Of a stretch of DNA of 64,000 nt, positions 9,229 to 20,059 are shown one piece after another. The stretch is from Pachyseris speciosa (lineage: Eukaryota > Cnidaria > Anthozoa > Scleractinia > Pachyseridae), in contig JAEMWC010000752.1 of assembly GCA_016490735.1 (NCBI GenBank), positions 190,001 to 254,000 of the forward strand, in the 5' to 3' direction. Positions within the stretch are counted from its first letter, which is position 1; every line of letters begins with the position of its first letter. The position numbers and the translations under genes were made by a program. The notes under the pieces were generated by a model. That model saw only the letters and a program-made list of their open reading frames with translations, searched no databases and was not told the origin of the DNA.

Positions 9229-9788
9229 ATGACACTGTCTTCTGAAATTTTCCTGAAACAATATACAACCATGAGGTTGCTCAAGAGGAAACCCCGACCA
9301 CCTCCCCTCAACATCTTCGACTTCAACCACATTGACCCGACCCTTTTGAATGATACCTGTGAGATGTTGAAACACCTCTATGCTTTTTACCACAGGAAGC
9401 ATTGAGGCTACGACAAGCTTTTCCGAATGTACCAGCGCAGAAATCTGCTTTGCAATGTGCTTGCGGGGAAGGCTGTGCTGACTGGGCTGTCGCGGGAGGA
9501 ATCACTCTCAATCCTGGCGTCATTGCCAGTCTGACCGCTTTCGGTGCTGTCGTCAAAATCGTCGCAACTGCGAAGAAATACGACAAGAAGGCGGAGAGAG
9601 CCGCCTTCGTGCGAGTGGAATACAAGAAAATTCTGGATGCCATCAGGTTTCATCTCCGGGGAGAACCTTTCCACCAGGAAGGTTTTTTTGACAAGCTCAA
9701 AATGATCGATGACTTTGTTTCCGATCACTGCATGGAAATTCCTGAAAAACTTCAGGTGGAGTACACCAAACATTTCACTGCGAACTGA
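9229..9788 (+). pseudogene. Membrane-associated conserved protein (possible SLATT-like 2TM)
   Basis: The frame from the ATG at 9229 reads PPPLNIFDFNHIDPTLLNDT and LKHLYAFYHRKH, then stops at 9405; a +1 partner frame from 9402 carries on with GGITLNPGVIASLTAFGAVV (a probable membrane segment) and LKMIDDFVSDHC. The frames overlap, so a single frameshift between about 9403 and 9480 splits one gene. A hydrophobic pair followed by a helical cytosolic part recalls SLATT-type two-TM modules, but that is only a resemblance. The family recurs in cnidarian Polinton-like loci as far as I recognise it. Confidence 0.45.
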
Positions 9789-10331
9789 CGACGTTCCACC
9801 ACCTGTCGAACCTTTCTTTCGCCTTTTGCCGTGTCTTTGGTTGGATTTTCGAGAAAGTTGGCGAAATTCTTGCGAGAATTTCTTTTCTGCGCGGCCAAAC
9901 TTTTCCTCTGGAACCGCTTCGAAGTAGTCGTGAAAGAAACAAACGTAATTTACCGACCTATTGTTTGGTTCGGAAAAGTTCGCAAATTCGTGGATAACAT
10001 TTCCCAGAAACTCCCACCGCGTCGTGCCGCACTCTTGTCCTCCAGGCAACGTGTGGGTGTTGACGGCGTTGAAAATGTTTTGGGGATATGGGTTCGAGAG
10101 ATCACAACTAGCTGCCAACGTCTCTCTTCTCTGCGGGGGTGGAGCACTGTGTCGAGCTTCACTACCAGTCCACATTCTGGGCAAACAAGTTCGAAATCTT
10201 TTGATTTTCCACCATCTTTTCCCACAATGTCGTTCCCTTCTTTTTTCCTCGTATGTGGTCGTTTTTTTAAAATCTCCGATACCCTGCCAAGCTTTTTGTT
10301 TTTCTTCTTCTCCAATCTCGATTCCGAACAT
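9786..10331 (-). pseudogene. CxxC zinc-binding hypothetical protein, frameshifted
   Basis: The minus frame starts MFGIEIGEEEKQKAWQGIGD at 10,331. A second frame supplies FELVCPECGLVVKLDTVLHP (a CxxC zinc knuckle), and the first frame resumes with PNNRSVNYVCFFHDYFEAVP and a basic Gly/Ser/Thr end (RRKKGSTGGGTSS). Two frame changes, near 10,240 and 10,060, are needed. The frame stays open past 9786 into the opposite-strand gene, so the true stop is uncertain. A late transcription or DNA-binding role is possible, but nothing beyond the zinc motif supports it. Confidence 0.45.
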
Positions 10332-10368
10332 AGTTGGGTTTTCCTGCTGGGTATAGATATGCAAATGA

Positions 10369-11382
10369 ATGACAAACGTTCCTTCGAAGAGCGAAGAACA
10401 GCGACTTTCGCGAATCTATTACAGCCCGGAAGGTATTGAAAGGGGTGGGGTGCAGCAAAGAAGTTGGCTCAAAAAGCCAGAATCCCAGAAACCGTTGCGA
10501 AGAGATGGTTGCGCAAACAGGGTATTTGGCAAATTTTTCTCCCCCCACCTTTGAAAATTCCTCGGCCGAAGTTTAATGTAGCCATCCCAAAAGCGGTGCA
10601 CAAAGCCATCCTGCTTTTTATGCTGCACGACAGGGCTGGGGGCAAACTTTGGAAATACGCGCTAACAGTTGTGGATGTGGCGAGCAGATACAAAGAAGCC
10701 GAGCCTCTCTCCACAAAAAGCGCGCAGGAAGTTACGTCGGCTTTCAAGAAAATTTACAAACGCGGGCCGTTGCAATGGCCGAAACTGCTGCAAGTCGATC
10801 CGGGACGAGAGTTTATGGATGCTGTCTCGCAAACGATGGCAAAGCACGGCACAGCTATTCGCCATGAGCATCCCGAGGTAGACCGCGACCAAGAAATTGT
10901 GGAGCGGTTCAACCGAACGCTTGCAAGGTGGTTGTTTCACCACCAATACGCGGTTGAGATGCGGCTTCCTGATGGGGAGCGGTCTGTGGTGTGGGTGCAG
11001 CGGCTTCCGCGAGTTATTGCTGCGATTAACGACCAAGTCACGCGGCTGATTGGGTTGAAACCTGCCAATGCGATAAGACAATGAAGGGTGTTCGCAGAAC
11101 CGGCACGGCTCCGTACGGCAGGCCTTTCGGCAACGAAGAAAGAAAGGTACCCTTGGGAACGCGCGTTCGATTTCTTTTCCAACCGGGGGAGTTGGAGGGA
11201 GGCGTGCGAAGAGCCACCGATCCCTTTTGGTCTTTACGAACTTACCCCGTTTAATGGGCAATGACCAAAGCCAACCAACCAGTTTTGTATTGGATTCGTG
11301 GTGGGCCAAAACGCAGCTTCGTGCGGGAAGAGTTGATGGTTGTTCCACCAAATACAGAGTTGCCTCCGACTAACCTCGCTTG
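10369..11382 (+). pseudogene. Polinton retroviral-type integrase (element 1)
   Basis: The start region reads LSRIYYSPEG at about 10,405; after a frame break near 10,435 the main frame (10,464-11,084) holds the rve catalytic core. I see D in ALTVVDVASRYKEAEPL, D in LLQVDPGREF and E in EIVERFNRTL, the DDE triad that joins element DNA to the chromosome. A frame break near 11,084 leads to a C-terminal SH3/chromo-like part (KRSFVREELMVVPPNTELPP) ending at 11,382. About 330 codons in all. The core is intact although the whole gene has at least three breaks. Confidence 0.82.
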
Positions 11383-11603
11383 AGATTCTTCACCCATTTC
11401 TTTCTTTCATAATAGCTTGTGGGGATTATTTCGTGATACATATCACAATAATTGCCCCATGGAAAATCAAATCTGTGAATTTCTCCTTCCCGCAAACAGG
11501 ACAAACAGGTCTCATGAAATTCACACCTGCATTTTGTGCAAACGACGATTTTCGTCTTCCCCGGTCTCCGTGTGCAAACGGGAATTCTGCATTGCCGCTC
11601 CAT
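11370..11603 (-). CDS. Small Cys-rich zinc-finger-like protein
   Basis: A 77-codon frame starting MERQCRIPVCTRRPGKTKIV carries Cys/His pairs (CRIPVC, CTKCRCEFHETCLSC) compatible with a RING- or FYVE-type zinc site. It lies just 3' of the polymerase in the same orientation and overlaps the end of the integrase on the other strand. It may be a separate gene or a detached polymerase C-terminus in another frame. The regular Cys spacing argues against chance. Confidence 0.45.
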   Translation of the reverse strand: MERQCRIPVCTRRPGKTKIVVCTKCRCEFHETCLSCLREGEIHRFDFPWGNYCDMYHEIIPTSYYERKKWVKNLKRG

Positions 11604-11616
11604 ATTTCTCCGAAAC

Positions 11617-14600
11617 TTATTTCTTCAAAAGGTGATACTCAATTGGTTCCGTGCGAATCCCGTCTGGCAGCTCGTATCGCTTGTCGTAGTACGCGGAAAG
11701 CCCCAGCTTCTGTTGCCGATATGTGACCATCTCCTCCTCGTGCATTCGGAAGCCTGTGTTCTCAGCCATGTCCTTGCGCCCCTCGAGTGCAGCTTGAAAC
11801 CGCGACCAACGAATTTCGTTTTGCCGCTTCGACATTCCTTTTGTGGAGAACTTTGCGTACTTTCCGTCGACATCCACGAGTAGCACTTCGAGCAAAGCGC
11901 AATCATCCGTTCTCCCACGCACTCAAGCTTGAACAACCCTGGCGTCCGCCCACTCCACTTGTCCCACGCCAGCCAATTCTTTTTGTCGGCCTCGAAATCC
12001 TTTCACCGATGCGGCAGCACGATGTCCTCCAACTTCTCCTCCGATATCGCCAGATAGTTGCTGTTTGTTTCCATTTGCAACAACCCGAAGTCTTTGCGAT
12101 CGACGTATTTTTCCAGGAAGTCGAAGTAGAATTCCAGCATCCGCAGCTTTGCGAGTTGGTACACTGCGATTCCAATCTGGAAGGGGCGATCGATCGTCAC
12201 CTTTGGCTTTCGCGCTTCCAGCTCGAAAGCATCGCCGATTTCGTCGAGACCCTCGAAGAAAGGGCTCCGCATTATCCTTTCGACGGTCTTCTCCTCTTTC
12301 GTGTAAACCACGTTTGTTTGCTGCTCGGCTGCTTCTATCATTTTCCCATAAGAGTTTGAACATATCGGCGAGAAGCGCTTTGCTTTTGTCTGTGTCGCCG
12401 GTTCGCCTGGCTGTCGTTACTTCTTCCACGAACCAGACGAAGGGTTTGGCGGCTTTGTAGTCGATTGTACGATGCACAGCTGTGATTCTTGCCCTGTGGT
12501 CGATGTACCATCGCAACAGGGGGGCGAGGAGAAGTATTTTCTTCGCGGAAAGCGCACCAACCAACTTCTTTCCAACCCAACGAGACCGACCGGTTTTTTC
12601 CAGGTAGTCAAACATGTGTTGGGGAACAGCTTCGGCTGGCACTTCCTTGTTGTGGAAGAATGGGCACATCTCCTCAAACTTGGGCCACAAACGTTCGGGG
12701 ATCTCAATGTCCACCTCAGCGAAGCCGAACCAAATTCCATTTCGGAGTCTGTACACGAAACGTCCTGGGGCTTTGGTTGGCTCTTTGTAGTGGCTTACTT
12801 TTTCTGGGCCGCAAGGCATGTCCTGTGCCATTGTCGAGAGATACAACGCTTTGGCGTTGTAGCCAAGGATTTTCCGACAGAGATGAGAGTTTCGAAATTG
12901 GTGGTCTCGGATTTTTGTTTTCCCCGCTTCGTGGCACCGAGTGAAAACAATACCTGGGCCGCCGACCACTGCCCCTTTCAACATGTCGAAAGCTTCTTTC
13001 CTTGGGGTCCAAAGGTCCGCACCTTGTTCGATTGCGCCGCGAAGAATGTAGTGCAAGCTTACCCAGGGGATCGACGCCGCGTCTTTAAGATGTCGATTCC
13101 TTTCTCGGTGTAGAATGCCCGCATTTTGTTCAAAGCTTCCAGGCCTGGGACTACATCCAAGTTGTTATAGTACTTCAGCCAGTCGGCGAACTTTTTCATT
13201 CCCTTCTCTTGGTACAACTGGACAAATTGTGCGTACTATTCTTCTGTCAACACAAATTCGTTACGCAATTTGGAATACCATTCGGAATAGGGGGGAAGCC
13301 CCGGGAAATCGAGTTTTTCGGGAGAATCAAACCAGTCGTATGGAAACCACGATTTCTCCCTCTCGCATTCGAAGGCTTTCACCAATTTTTCATAGCTGGT
13401 TCCTGGGCCGATATAGTTGACAATGTCGAGAAATCGATGATGTGGTTCGGAAATGTACATCAACTGGTTGGCGCTTTTCCCCACTTTTATGTTTGTGTTT
13501 CTTGCGCAAAGTTGCCCCACGAACTGGTTTCGAATCAAGTTCAAATCGTATTTGCCAGAGTTGAAATCAAGGGTTGTGAATTGGTTAGACCAATCCTCGA
13601 TGCGCTGGCATTGTGTGTTGGAGAGGAACTCCATGTCTGGAGGGAGAAACTTTGCTCTCATAACCTTTCGTATTTTCTCCCCTCGCTGGTGCAACTCATA
13701 CAGGAGAGAGAGATCAATGTGGAGGGGTCTTTGCAGCAAAGGTGTGTGGGTTTTCGGGTGAACGTGTCGGCGATGGAAACAGAGATTGGGGTATGCACGT
13801 TTTCGATCGTGAGGGATGGTGTCTGTTCTCTGAATGCTTCAAAGGCGTAGATAATCACATGGAGATAGCTTTCTGTGAATAACTCACGGTGGTATTTTCT
13901 TGGAAGGAAGCCAACTTCGCAGCCTCACTTTTCCGCAACTTCGAATCCAGCCCCGCGAAGCTTCGCTGTGCGGGCTTGGGTTCTTCTCCAGCGCTCGTCA
14001 AGTGTGTCATCCCGTTCTCGTCAAGCGGCTCGTCTCTGCCTTCGGGAAAACATTTACGGCAGCCGTGGTATACGCAGCCGTGGAATTAGAAAATCGTTTT
14101 GGTTGTGGGGTCGTACCCATCCACAAAACCTTTCTCGATACACCTCTAGCCTCCATGCCCACAAAGTGCGTGGTGGAAGTGGGTTCCTCGTTTTTATGCC
14201 TCTTTTCCATCCAGCGACAACCGGTGTCGGAGAACCTTGTGTTCCTTGGGAAGAAAGCTTTTTCGAATGCGATTGCGGGTTTTTCAACTGGTTTCGACCA
14301 ACAGCGAATTTTCGTTTCGCCGTTGTTGCACCTTCCGTTTGTGTGGCGGTGGAGATCTCCAAGTCTTGTGAATCTTTGGCTGCATTGGCCGCAGTTGTAC
14401 ACGTTTGCAAGTTTGGAAATATCTTGAATATAGAATACGTGGCCTTCGTAAATTCCAATCGTCAGAATGTCTTTCAACTGGGGATTTGGATTTCGCCAGA
14501 GATACCAGATGGGTTTGTCGTTTGTTGACTCAGGCTCGTAAACGCGAATACCAAGCCATTGGAATGGGGAGAGAAACTTGTTGAAATGTCTTTCAATGCC

Positions 14601-15448
14601 GTCCAATTCGTCAAGGGAGGTTTTGGTTGTGTCTCTTGGGGGGTTGGGAAGATCAAGAAGGCTTCGTGCCAACTCGCGACAGACCCGTTCGCATCTATCT
14701 GGCCTTGCCCCTCGATGCACCGCCAAGCAGCGCCAAAAGCAAAGGTTGTCGTGAAAGGTGTCGAGAGAAAACATTGCGTGGTTTCCTCTTGCCAAGTTGC
14801 GCAGCCAGGCTGGAAGTGGGCCTGTTCCCAGAAGAGGTTAGCGATCCAACAAAACTTTTAAGTCTACTCGATGGAACCTTTCGAAGACTGATTTTGTGTT
14901 GGGGCGAGCAACTTGCTGCGCCAGCCTTTCTTTTTCCTTCTGCCTAAACCATTCTTCTGCGTCTGCAATGTTGCAAAACCAGGGGGTTTGAGTGTTTTTG
15001 TTGTCGTTAAATTCCATTTCTGTGTTGTCTTCAATGTTGCGAAGAATGTTGATTGTCGTGTGTCTCAAGAAGAAAGAGGTGTGGACATTGTGCCGAAGAA
15101 GTTCCATCATTTCTTTCGTGTGTTCACGATTGTCGTCGGAATTGCCCCATATGGATCTTGTCGAACAAGAACTGGGGCTGGCCACTGTCTGCGTGGTGCC
15201 GGCACTAGACTCTCTTCCTTCGCCAACATTGCGTCAAGCCATTCGAAAAACGCCTCCTCGTCGTGCGGCCTCTTTCTGCGAGGGGTGGGGACTGGCGGCC
15301 TCTTTCTGCGAGGCGCCGGCATGGGCCGCTCCCCAAATACCGTGTCTAGATATGCCAAGATTGCGGCCTCGTCTTACGGCTATGTTGCCTCGGTTTGTTC
15401 CGCTTTACGCGGGGTTGGTGCCGGATCGTTCTTTCGAGGGGTTACCAT
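11617..15448 (-). pseudogene. polB: Protein-primed family B DNA polymerase (element 1), degenerate
   Basis: A Pro-rich N-terminus (PMPAPRRKRPPVPTPRRKRP near 15,310) leads into EMMELLRHNVHTSFFLRHTT, LDTFHDNLCFWRCLAVHRGA and a C2H2 finger (CGQCSQRFTRLGDLHRHTNG). Exonuclease motif III is represented by YYNNLDVVPGLEAL near 13,170-13,130. The palm region follows: GYNAKALYLSTM at the motif A position (about 12,870-12,830) and LLQMETNSNYLAIS at the motif C position (about 12,090-12,050). The length (~1,270 codons) fits Polinton PolB, which replicates linear DNA primed by a terminal protein. Multiple frame breaks exist, and acidic residues expected in motifs A and C are Asn or Glu. Confidence 0.82.
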
Positions 15449-15502
15449 TCTCCTGCGTAGATATTCGCTGGGAAATTTCCTGTCGGTTTTCGCTGGGATA
15501 CC

Positions 15503-15772
15503 TTGGTGCCCCTTTTCTCTAATTGGGTGACGCAGATATGCAACAACCCCTCTTGTTCAATAGGGCGTCACACAGATATGTAACAACCCCTCTTGTTCAA
15601 TAGGGTGTCACACATATATGCAACACCCCACTTGTTTAATTGGCCGGATGGCAGGTGCACAAATGCCTTGCTTGCTGGGATGGGGTTTTAAGTAGTATAC
15701 CGGCGTCAAACGAATACTGTTGAACCATCGTCGCTCGCTGTGCGAGCACCTCGGTTTTTATGCAAAACGGCA
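15503..15772 (-). repeat. Right terminal inverted repeat of element 1
   Basis: This is the reverse complement of the left repeat, with three copies of the ~50 bp sub-repeat (about 15,520-15,650) instead of two. The shared sequence ends outward around gcataaaaacc/ggtttttatgc. Confidence 0.85.
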
Positions 15773-15797
15773 TTCGTTTGACGCCAGTATACTACTT
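15690..15797. repeat. 108 bp imperfect palindrome at the right end of element 1
   Basis: The 26 bp arms 15,690-15,715 and 15,772-15,797 are inverted copies with one mismatch. They surround a GC-rich hairpin segment (about 15,724-15,760). The outer arm repeats the terminal-repeat sequence gcgtcaaacgaat in reverse, as if two ends were joined head-to-head. Confidence 0.75.
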
Positions 15798-15810
15798 TGC
15801 CAAGAGTGAC

Positions 15811-15811
15811 T

Positions 15812-15856
<45 letters not shown>

Positions 15857-15931
15857 AGGTAGACCCCTTGAGAGTGAAATGGTTGACTAGTCATAGCTAT
15901 ATCAAGGAAGGTGAGGCAGCTCTCGCAAACT
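15811..15931 (+). other. Short open frame of a conserved host repeat
   Basis: The plus frame reads DFTLSNARRFYSSKVDPLRV and ends at TGA (15,929-15,931). The underlying DNA (tctgtctaacgccagacgat) looks like a repeated coral exon-like sequence that I have the impression of recognising, but I cannot confirm it here. It lies directly outside the Polinton right end and may be the far side of the interrupted locus at 1311-1529. From 15,932 to 16,260 I see nothing else. Confidence 0.25.
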
Positions 15932-16260
15932 GAAAACATAAATTAAAGGCTAGGCATTGTGAGGAATCGCTTTACATCTAAAACTAGTCAGTACTCTATA
16001 ATCGCTGTACAAAGGTTCGTGCATGTTCCCTAAAACCATCTATTCTTACGCAATTTTCTCGAAGCAAAGATAAAATAATAGATAAACGCATCTAGTTCAT
16101 AAACAACATCCATGTACCAGGATTTGACTTTATTAACTAGTCCATGGTTTTCCATTATCAGAGAGAAACGTATGGTCAGACGATATTGTAAAAACAGATA
16201 CATGATTTTTTTTTCTCTTCTTTCAAAATAGGCACCAATTAGTTGAATTAGTAATTAAAT

Positions 16261-16918
16261 TTAGGTTTAGGGTTGGGGTTAGGGTTACATCGACTCTGCG
16301 ACTTTGGGACTTTGGGACTGCGAGAGCACTCGTTTTACTCACTTACATTTAAGTATCCATCGACTCTGGGACTGCGGGAGCACTCGTTTTACTTACATTT
16401 AAGTATCCACCGACTCTGGGACTGCGGGACTGTGGGAGCACTCGTTTTACTAACTTACATCTAAGTATCCATTAACTTAGGGACTGCGGGACTGCGGGAA
16501 CACTTATTTTACTCACTTAGATTTAACTATCCATCGACTCTGGGACTGCGGAACTGCGGGAGCACTCGTTTCCCTATTAAGATACTTAGTGGGCCGGGTA
16601 TTCTGCAATTGCTCCATGTATAAACTTATCTTTTTGCACCGAAACATGTCTGTTCAACTGAAAATTGTCGTTTGGTATTGAGTTTTACTCACTTACATTT
16701 AAGTATCCATTGACTCAGGGACTGCGGGACTGCGGGAACACTCATTTTACTCACTTAGATTTAACTATCCATCGACTCTGGGACTGCGGGACTGCGGGAG
16801 CACTCGTTTTCCTATTAAGATACTTAGTGGGCCGGGTATTCTGCAATCGCTCCATGTATAAACTTATTTTTTTGTACCGAAACATGTCTGTTCAACTGAA
16901 AATTGTCGTTTGGTATTA
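16261..16918. repeat. Tandem repeats with telomere-like start
   Basis: The block opens with a telomere-like run (tttagggttggggttagggt). Degenerate ~60-70 bp units follow, built on gggactgcgggactgcgggagcactcgtttt and an acttacatttaagtatccat linker. A 236 bp segment is duplicated: the sequence starting agtgggccgggtattctgca occurs at about 16,589 and 16,825. Short ORFs here are repeat artefacts. Confidence 0.75.
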
Positions 16919-17075
16919 AAACCTATTGTGATTTCCGTGCTGTCCAGCGAGACCTTTTGCGAAGTTTGACGTATCAGTTGTACTTGTCGATACCATACCC
17001 TTGTTAATAATTTTTTTAGTTTAGGTGTGCATGTAAGCCCTCCCTCCCCCCGTATTTAAAATATATGTTGAACTA

Positions 17076-17291
17076 ATGATTAAAAAACGAATTAAAGGTG
17101 TGATATTAACATCTTACTTTGACAATGCCTTCTGTTGCAAGCTCGTGATTCAGAATTCCTGCCTCTGCAGGAAGCGCCACCATTTCGAGCAGGTGGATTG
17201 GAGCAGGAGCGTGAACGTTTTTGTGACCCTGCTGTACCACATGTCACACCGCATCTTCCCCAGCTGCTCCAATGTGACCATCCGCCATTAA
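17076..17291 (+). other. GC-rich exon-like island with a short ORF
   Basis: About 170 bp (17,125-17,292) are distinctly GC-rich within AT-rich DNA. The frame to 17,291 reads QNSCLCRKRHHFEQVDWSRS and ends SCSNVTIRH, and possible aataaa signals follow near 17,417. It could be a terminal exon of a host gene, but a second frame (QEAPPFRAGGLEQERERF) is equally open and I see no upstream exon. Confidence 0.25.
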
Positions 17292-17443
17292 CTGGATTTT
17301 AAAGAAGTTAATACATAATTTTCTCAATCTGTATCCCGTTTCAACTTCTAGAAGTAAAACAATTGTGTGTATTTAAGTAATAACCGGGAAAAGTTGAATT
17401 ACCTATTGTTGCCAAGAATAAAAAAAATTAAATGAAATAAATA

Positions 17444-17449
<6 letters not shown>

Positions 17450-17486
<37 letters not shown>
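17450..17486. repeat. (AAT)n microsatellite
   Basis: A run of about a dozen aat trinucleotides follows an AT-rich stretch. From 17,487 to 18,190 I see no gene; there is an A-rich tract near 17,631. Confidence 0.9.
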
Positions 17487-17487
<1 letters not shown>

Positions 17488-18196
17488 TAATAATAAACCA
17501 AAGGCTATTTCAGTTATTTGCGATCTTGTCTTCGATGAATACGTCTCTGTCTGCATCTGAGCCGTAAAATAGACCATATTAAATTTTTCTCCCAAAACAA
17601 ATGTGTTGCTTGAAAAAATGGGTTTTTGGTAAAAAAAAAAAAAAGCTCTGCCAGTTACTGTGTTTATTACCGACTTCAGAGCGACGTTCTACGTTGTGTC
17701 AGTCAAAGATGATGTGACATATTGTATGCAGGACAACACGCGGGGCTCATGTGCCGGGGAATTTAACCCTTAAACTGGCAATCTGACGAGTTCTTCCGCT
17801 AGACAGGGTACCGTTTTCAAGCTTGGGCACGTTCTAACGTTTAGAAAGCTGGTTATTTTGGCCTGTTTATAATGTCAACCAGACCCTGTCTTAGGACTCA
17901 AGAGCCAATGAACTGAGGATAACCTTCGTTTACCTTTCCATATCATTGTTTGTTTCGAGCAAAACAAAAATGCCCGTTTATGCGCCTTGGAACAAAGCTA
18001 CAAATCACACATCTTTGCTTTCAATTATTTAATTTAAAATCTCCTTTAGAAAGCAAAATTCTCTACTGACGAACGTTCAGGGATATCCAGCAGAATTGCT
18101 TAAACCTTAAATTAGAGATTCCAGGAAAAGTTGTCCGTTTGGTCTCACATTTAATCCAAATTAGAAACCATTTCCATCTTTTGGATTCATCTCGCC

Positions 18197-18560
18197 GACG
18201 GCTTAGCTCAGTGGTAGAGCACCGGACTAGCGTGCGGGAGGTCGATGGTTCAAACCTCGGTCGGACCAATACTCAGGGTCTTTAAATAATTGAGGAGAAA
18301 GTGCTGCCTTAGTAATAACATCTGCAAATGGTTAGACTTTCTAGTTTTCTCGGATAAGGACGATAAACCGTAGGCCCTGTCTCACAACTCTTCATAATTG
18401 ATTCTGTGGGACGTAAAAGAACCCACACACTGTTCGAAAAGAGTAGGGGACGTAGTTCCCGGTGTGGTGGTCTATCTCTCATCTGATGATTAAATGCTCG
18501 GAGATATTAGCTGCACAAGCTACTCTAAAATCCGAGGGTAAGTAATGTGATGTATGTTTG
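18197..18560 (+). mobile_element. tRNA-derived SINE (copy 1)
   Basis: The 5' end is tRNA-like: an A box in tagctcagtggtagagc and a B box in ggttcaaacc, ending in tcggacca. The T-arm pairs poorly, so this is not a functional tRNA. The body continues with actcagggtctttaaataat and gaacccacacactgttcg and ends in a (tgta)n tail near 18,553. A related copy lies in reverse at 24,200-24,474. Confidence 0.75.
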
Positions 18561-18616
18561 TATGTATGTATCCCCTAATCTTAAAAAACCGGTTAGGCGT
18601 TAGCAATTACATATTA

Positions 18617-18975
18617 TAGGGCAACGGCAACGGCAACGAAAACATCACCAAGCAATAGGTTTCATGGGCAAAAAAAATCGCGCTTCACGTGCGTTTTACA
18701 TTTTGGTACATTTCTTTGCCGTCCTCTGCAAAACAACAAGGTGAAATGACCAAGTTTTATGTTTTCTCGAGAATGCGAGCCCATGACGGCAAATTTATCT
18801 TTCTTTTTCCTGACTTTGACGCAGTTCGTAGTAATTTAACCCCTGGCGAATTCGCCAGTATTTTTCCCGTTAGACAGATAGGAATGATCGCGAAAGAATT
18901 GCAAAAGCGACAAGTTAGATTTTGAAAAGACGTCTTCGTTGCCGTTGCCGTCGTCGTTGCTTAAGTTCCCTATTA
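18617..18975. mobile_element. MITE with GGCAAC-type terminal repeats
   Basis: The left end (agggcaacggcaacggcaac) and the right end (gttgccgttgccgtcgtcgt) are inverted copies about 360 bp apart. The ORF inside (18,689-18,925) is a repeat artefact. The following stretch to 19,280 contains palindromic gtacggccc clusters and no gene. Confidence 0.65.
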
Positions 18976-19280
18976 TCATATGACCCGTACGGCCCCGCAC
19001 GCGCTTTCATAGTGAAACTATTTAGAAAATCCCCGTATGAGGGCCGTACGCCTCGGCGCGAGCAGGGCCGGAAAAAGCCGTACGGCCCTGATAGGAACAC
19101 AGCGCGAGCGATACGAATTTCAAGGATTTCATCGCGTCTAGCCATGTAAATTGATTTTGCAACTAGAAAACAAATACAAACAATATACTATATCGATTTT
19201 CTGTGCAAATTTGTAGATTTTTTGTAAAAACGTCATCTTCTACGGGCTCATGAAGAATCTTAAGAGATCATATGATAAAA

Positions 19281-19428
19281 CACTTATTGACTGAGTCAGG
19301 TCGGGCCGGACGGATAAATATTTGGCTCTCGGTCATGGCGCACGGACCTCGATGCACTCGGTCCCTACGCCATAACCTCGAGCCAAATATTTTCCCTTCC
19401 GGCCCTCCCAGTCAGTCAATAAGTACAT
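19281..19428. repeat. Foldback MITE (long hairpin)
   Basis: The arms beginning cttattgactga and ending tcagtcaataag pair over about 65 bp each, including gccaaatatttt/aaatatttggc. The centre is near gcactcggtcc. No coding capacity. Confidence 0.7.
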
Positions 19429-19641
19429 AATATTTAGCAATTTCTAGCTCCGTTTATTAATGGTGTTTCCAATTGTGAGTTTATCGTAGTTCATTAGTAC
19501 CTTTGTAGCATTTTTTGTTTTCTTTTCGTCCAGTTCCGTAATCACTTCTATTATTTTTGGTGAAAATCCGCTTTCAATCTGTTACGTAACACCTTGTAAA
19601 AATCTATTTAAGTATTCCGTTTGTAAGCCACCATTTGTAAA

Positions 19642-19666
19642 TTGATGAAGGTCGAGAGACCGAAAC
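19642..19666 (+). other. Hammerhead-like motif, degenerate
   Basis: ttgatgaaggtcgagagaccgaaac has a stem (ggtc/gacc) and the GAAAC segment of a hammerhead ribozyme core, but the first core C is T. It may mark a Penelope-like element remnant. The flanking DNA to 20,060 shows no gene. Confidence 0.3.
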
Positions 19667-20059
19667 GTTTTTAGCTATATTTTTGCTTTTTAAACAGTGC
19701 CAAAGGTTGTCACTTTTAGTCATTTTTTTAACCAGTTCATACAATTTTTTTTTTACCGAATTCGGACTATGAATCCACAGTAATCATTTTGGCATGACAA
19801 CAGCCGATCTTGCCCGTTTTATGCTTGCGTTATACCGGTTTACAAGTGCGACACAACGACGCAAGCATAAGCAGAAGTACAGGAGAATGGAACGATTTCT
19901 ATTCTTTTGTGCTTGTGCTTGTTATTTCATCTTTGCATCACAGGTTAACGCCGGAATAACACAAGTACAAACACAATGCAAGCTCAAACGAGAAAAGAAG
20001 TCAACTCGAAAATTGGTAAACGCAATTTACACGAGCACATTTAAAGGCCACGAATATAA

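Larger units (their letters stand above)
1518..15772. mobile_element. Polinton/Maverick element 1 (about 14.25 kb, degenerate)
   Basis: The stretch is bounded by inverted repeats (1518-1755 and 15,503-15,772). It contains the Polinton gene set: retroviral-type integrase, protein-primed family B DNA polymerase, packaging ATPase (Walker A), adenain-like cysteine protease, two capsid-type genes, an adenovirus-pX-like core protein and a PLA2 protein. Minus-strand genes fill 2.9-8.6 kb and 11.4-15.4 kb, with plus-strand ATPase, membrane protein and integrase between. Most genes have frameshifts or stops, so this copy is probably dead, unless the assembly has uncorrected indels. I could not settle a target-site duplication. 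Confidence 0.87.

Noticed and set aside
9408..9785. C-terminal part of the long minus ORF over 9408-10,364
   Set aside because: Below about 9786 it is antisense to the plus-strand membrane protein gene, which has recognisable segments in both frames.
18063..18269. Minus-strand ORF over the SINE
   Set aside because: It is translation of the tRNA-like SINE head, which is found elsewhere as a repeat.
18199..18271. Functional tRNA gene
   Set aside because: The T-arm does not pair and the sequence is followed by a SINE body with a simple-repeat tail.
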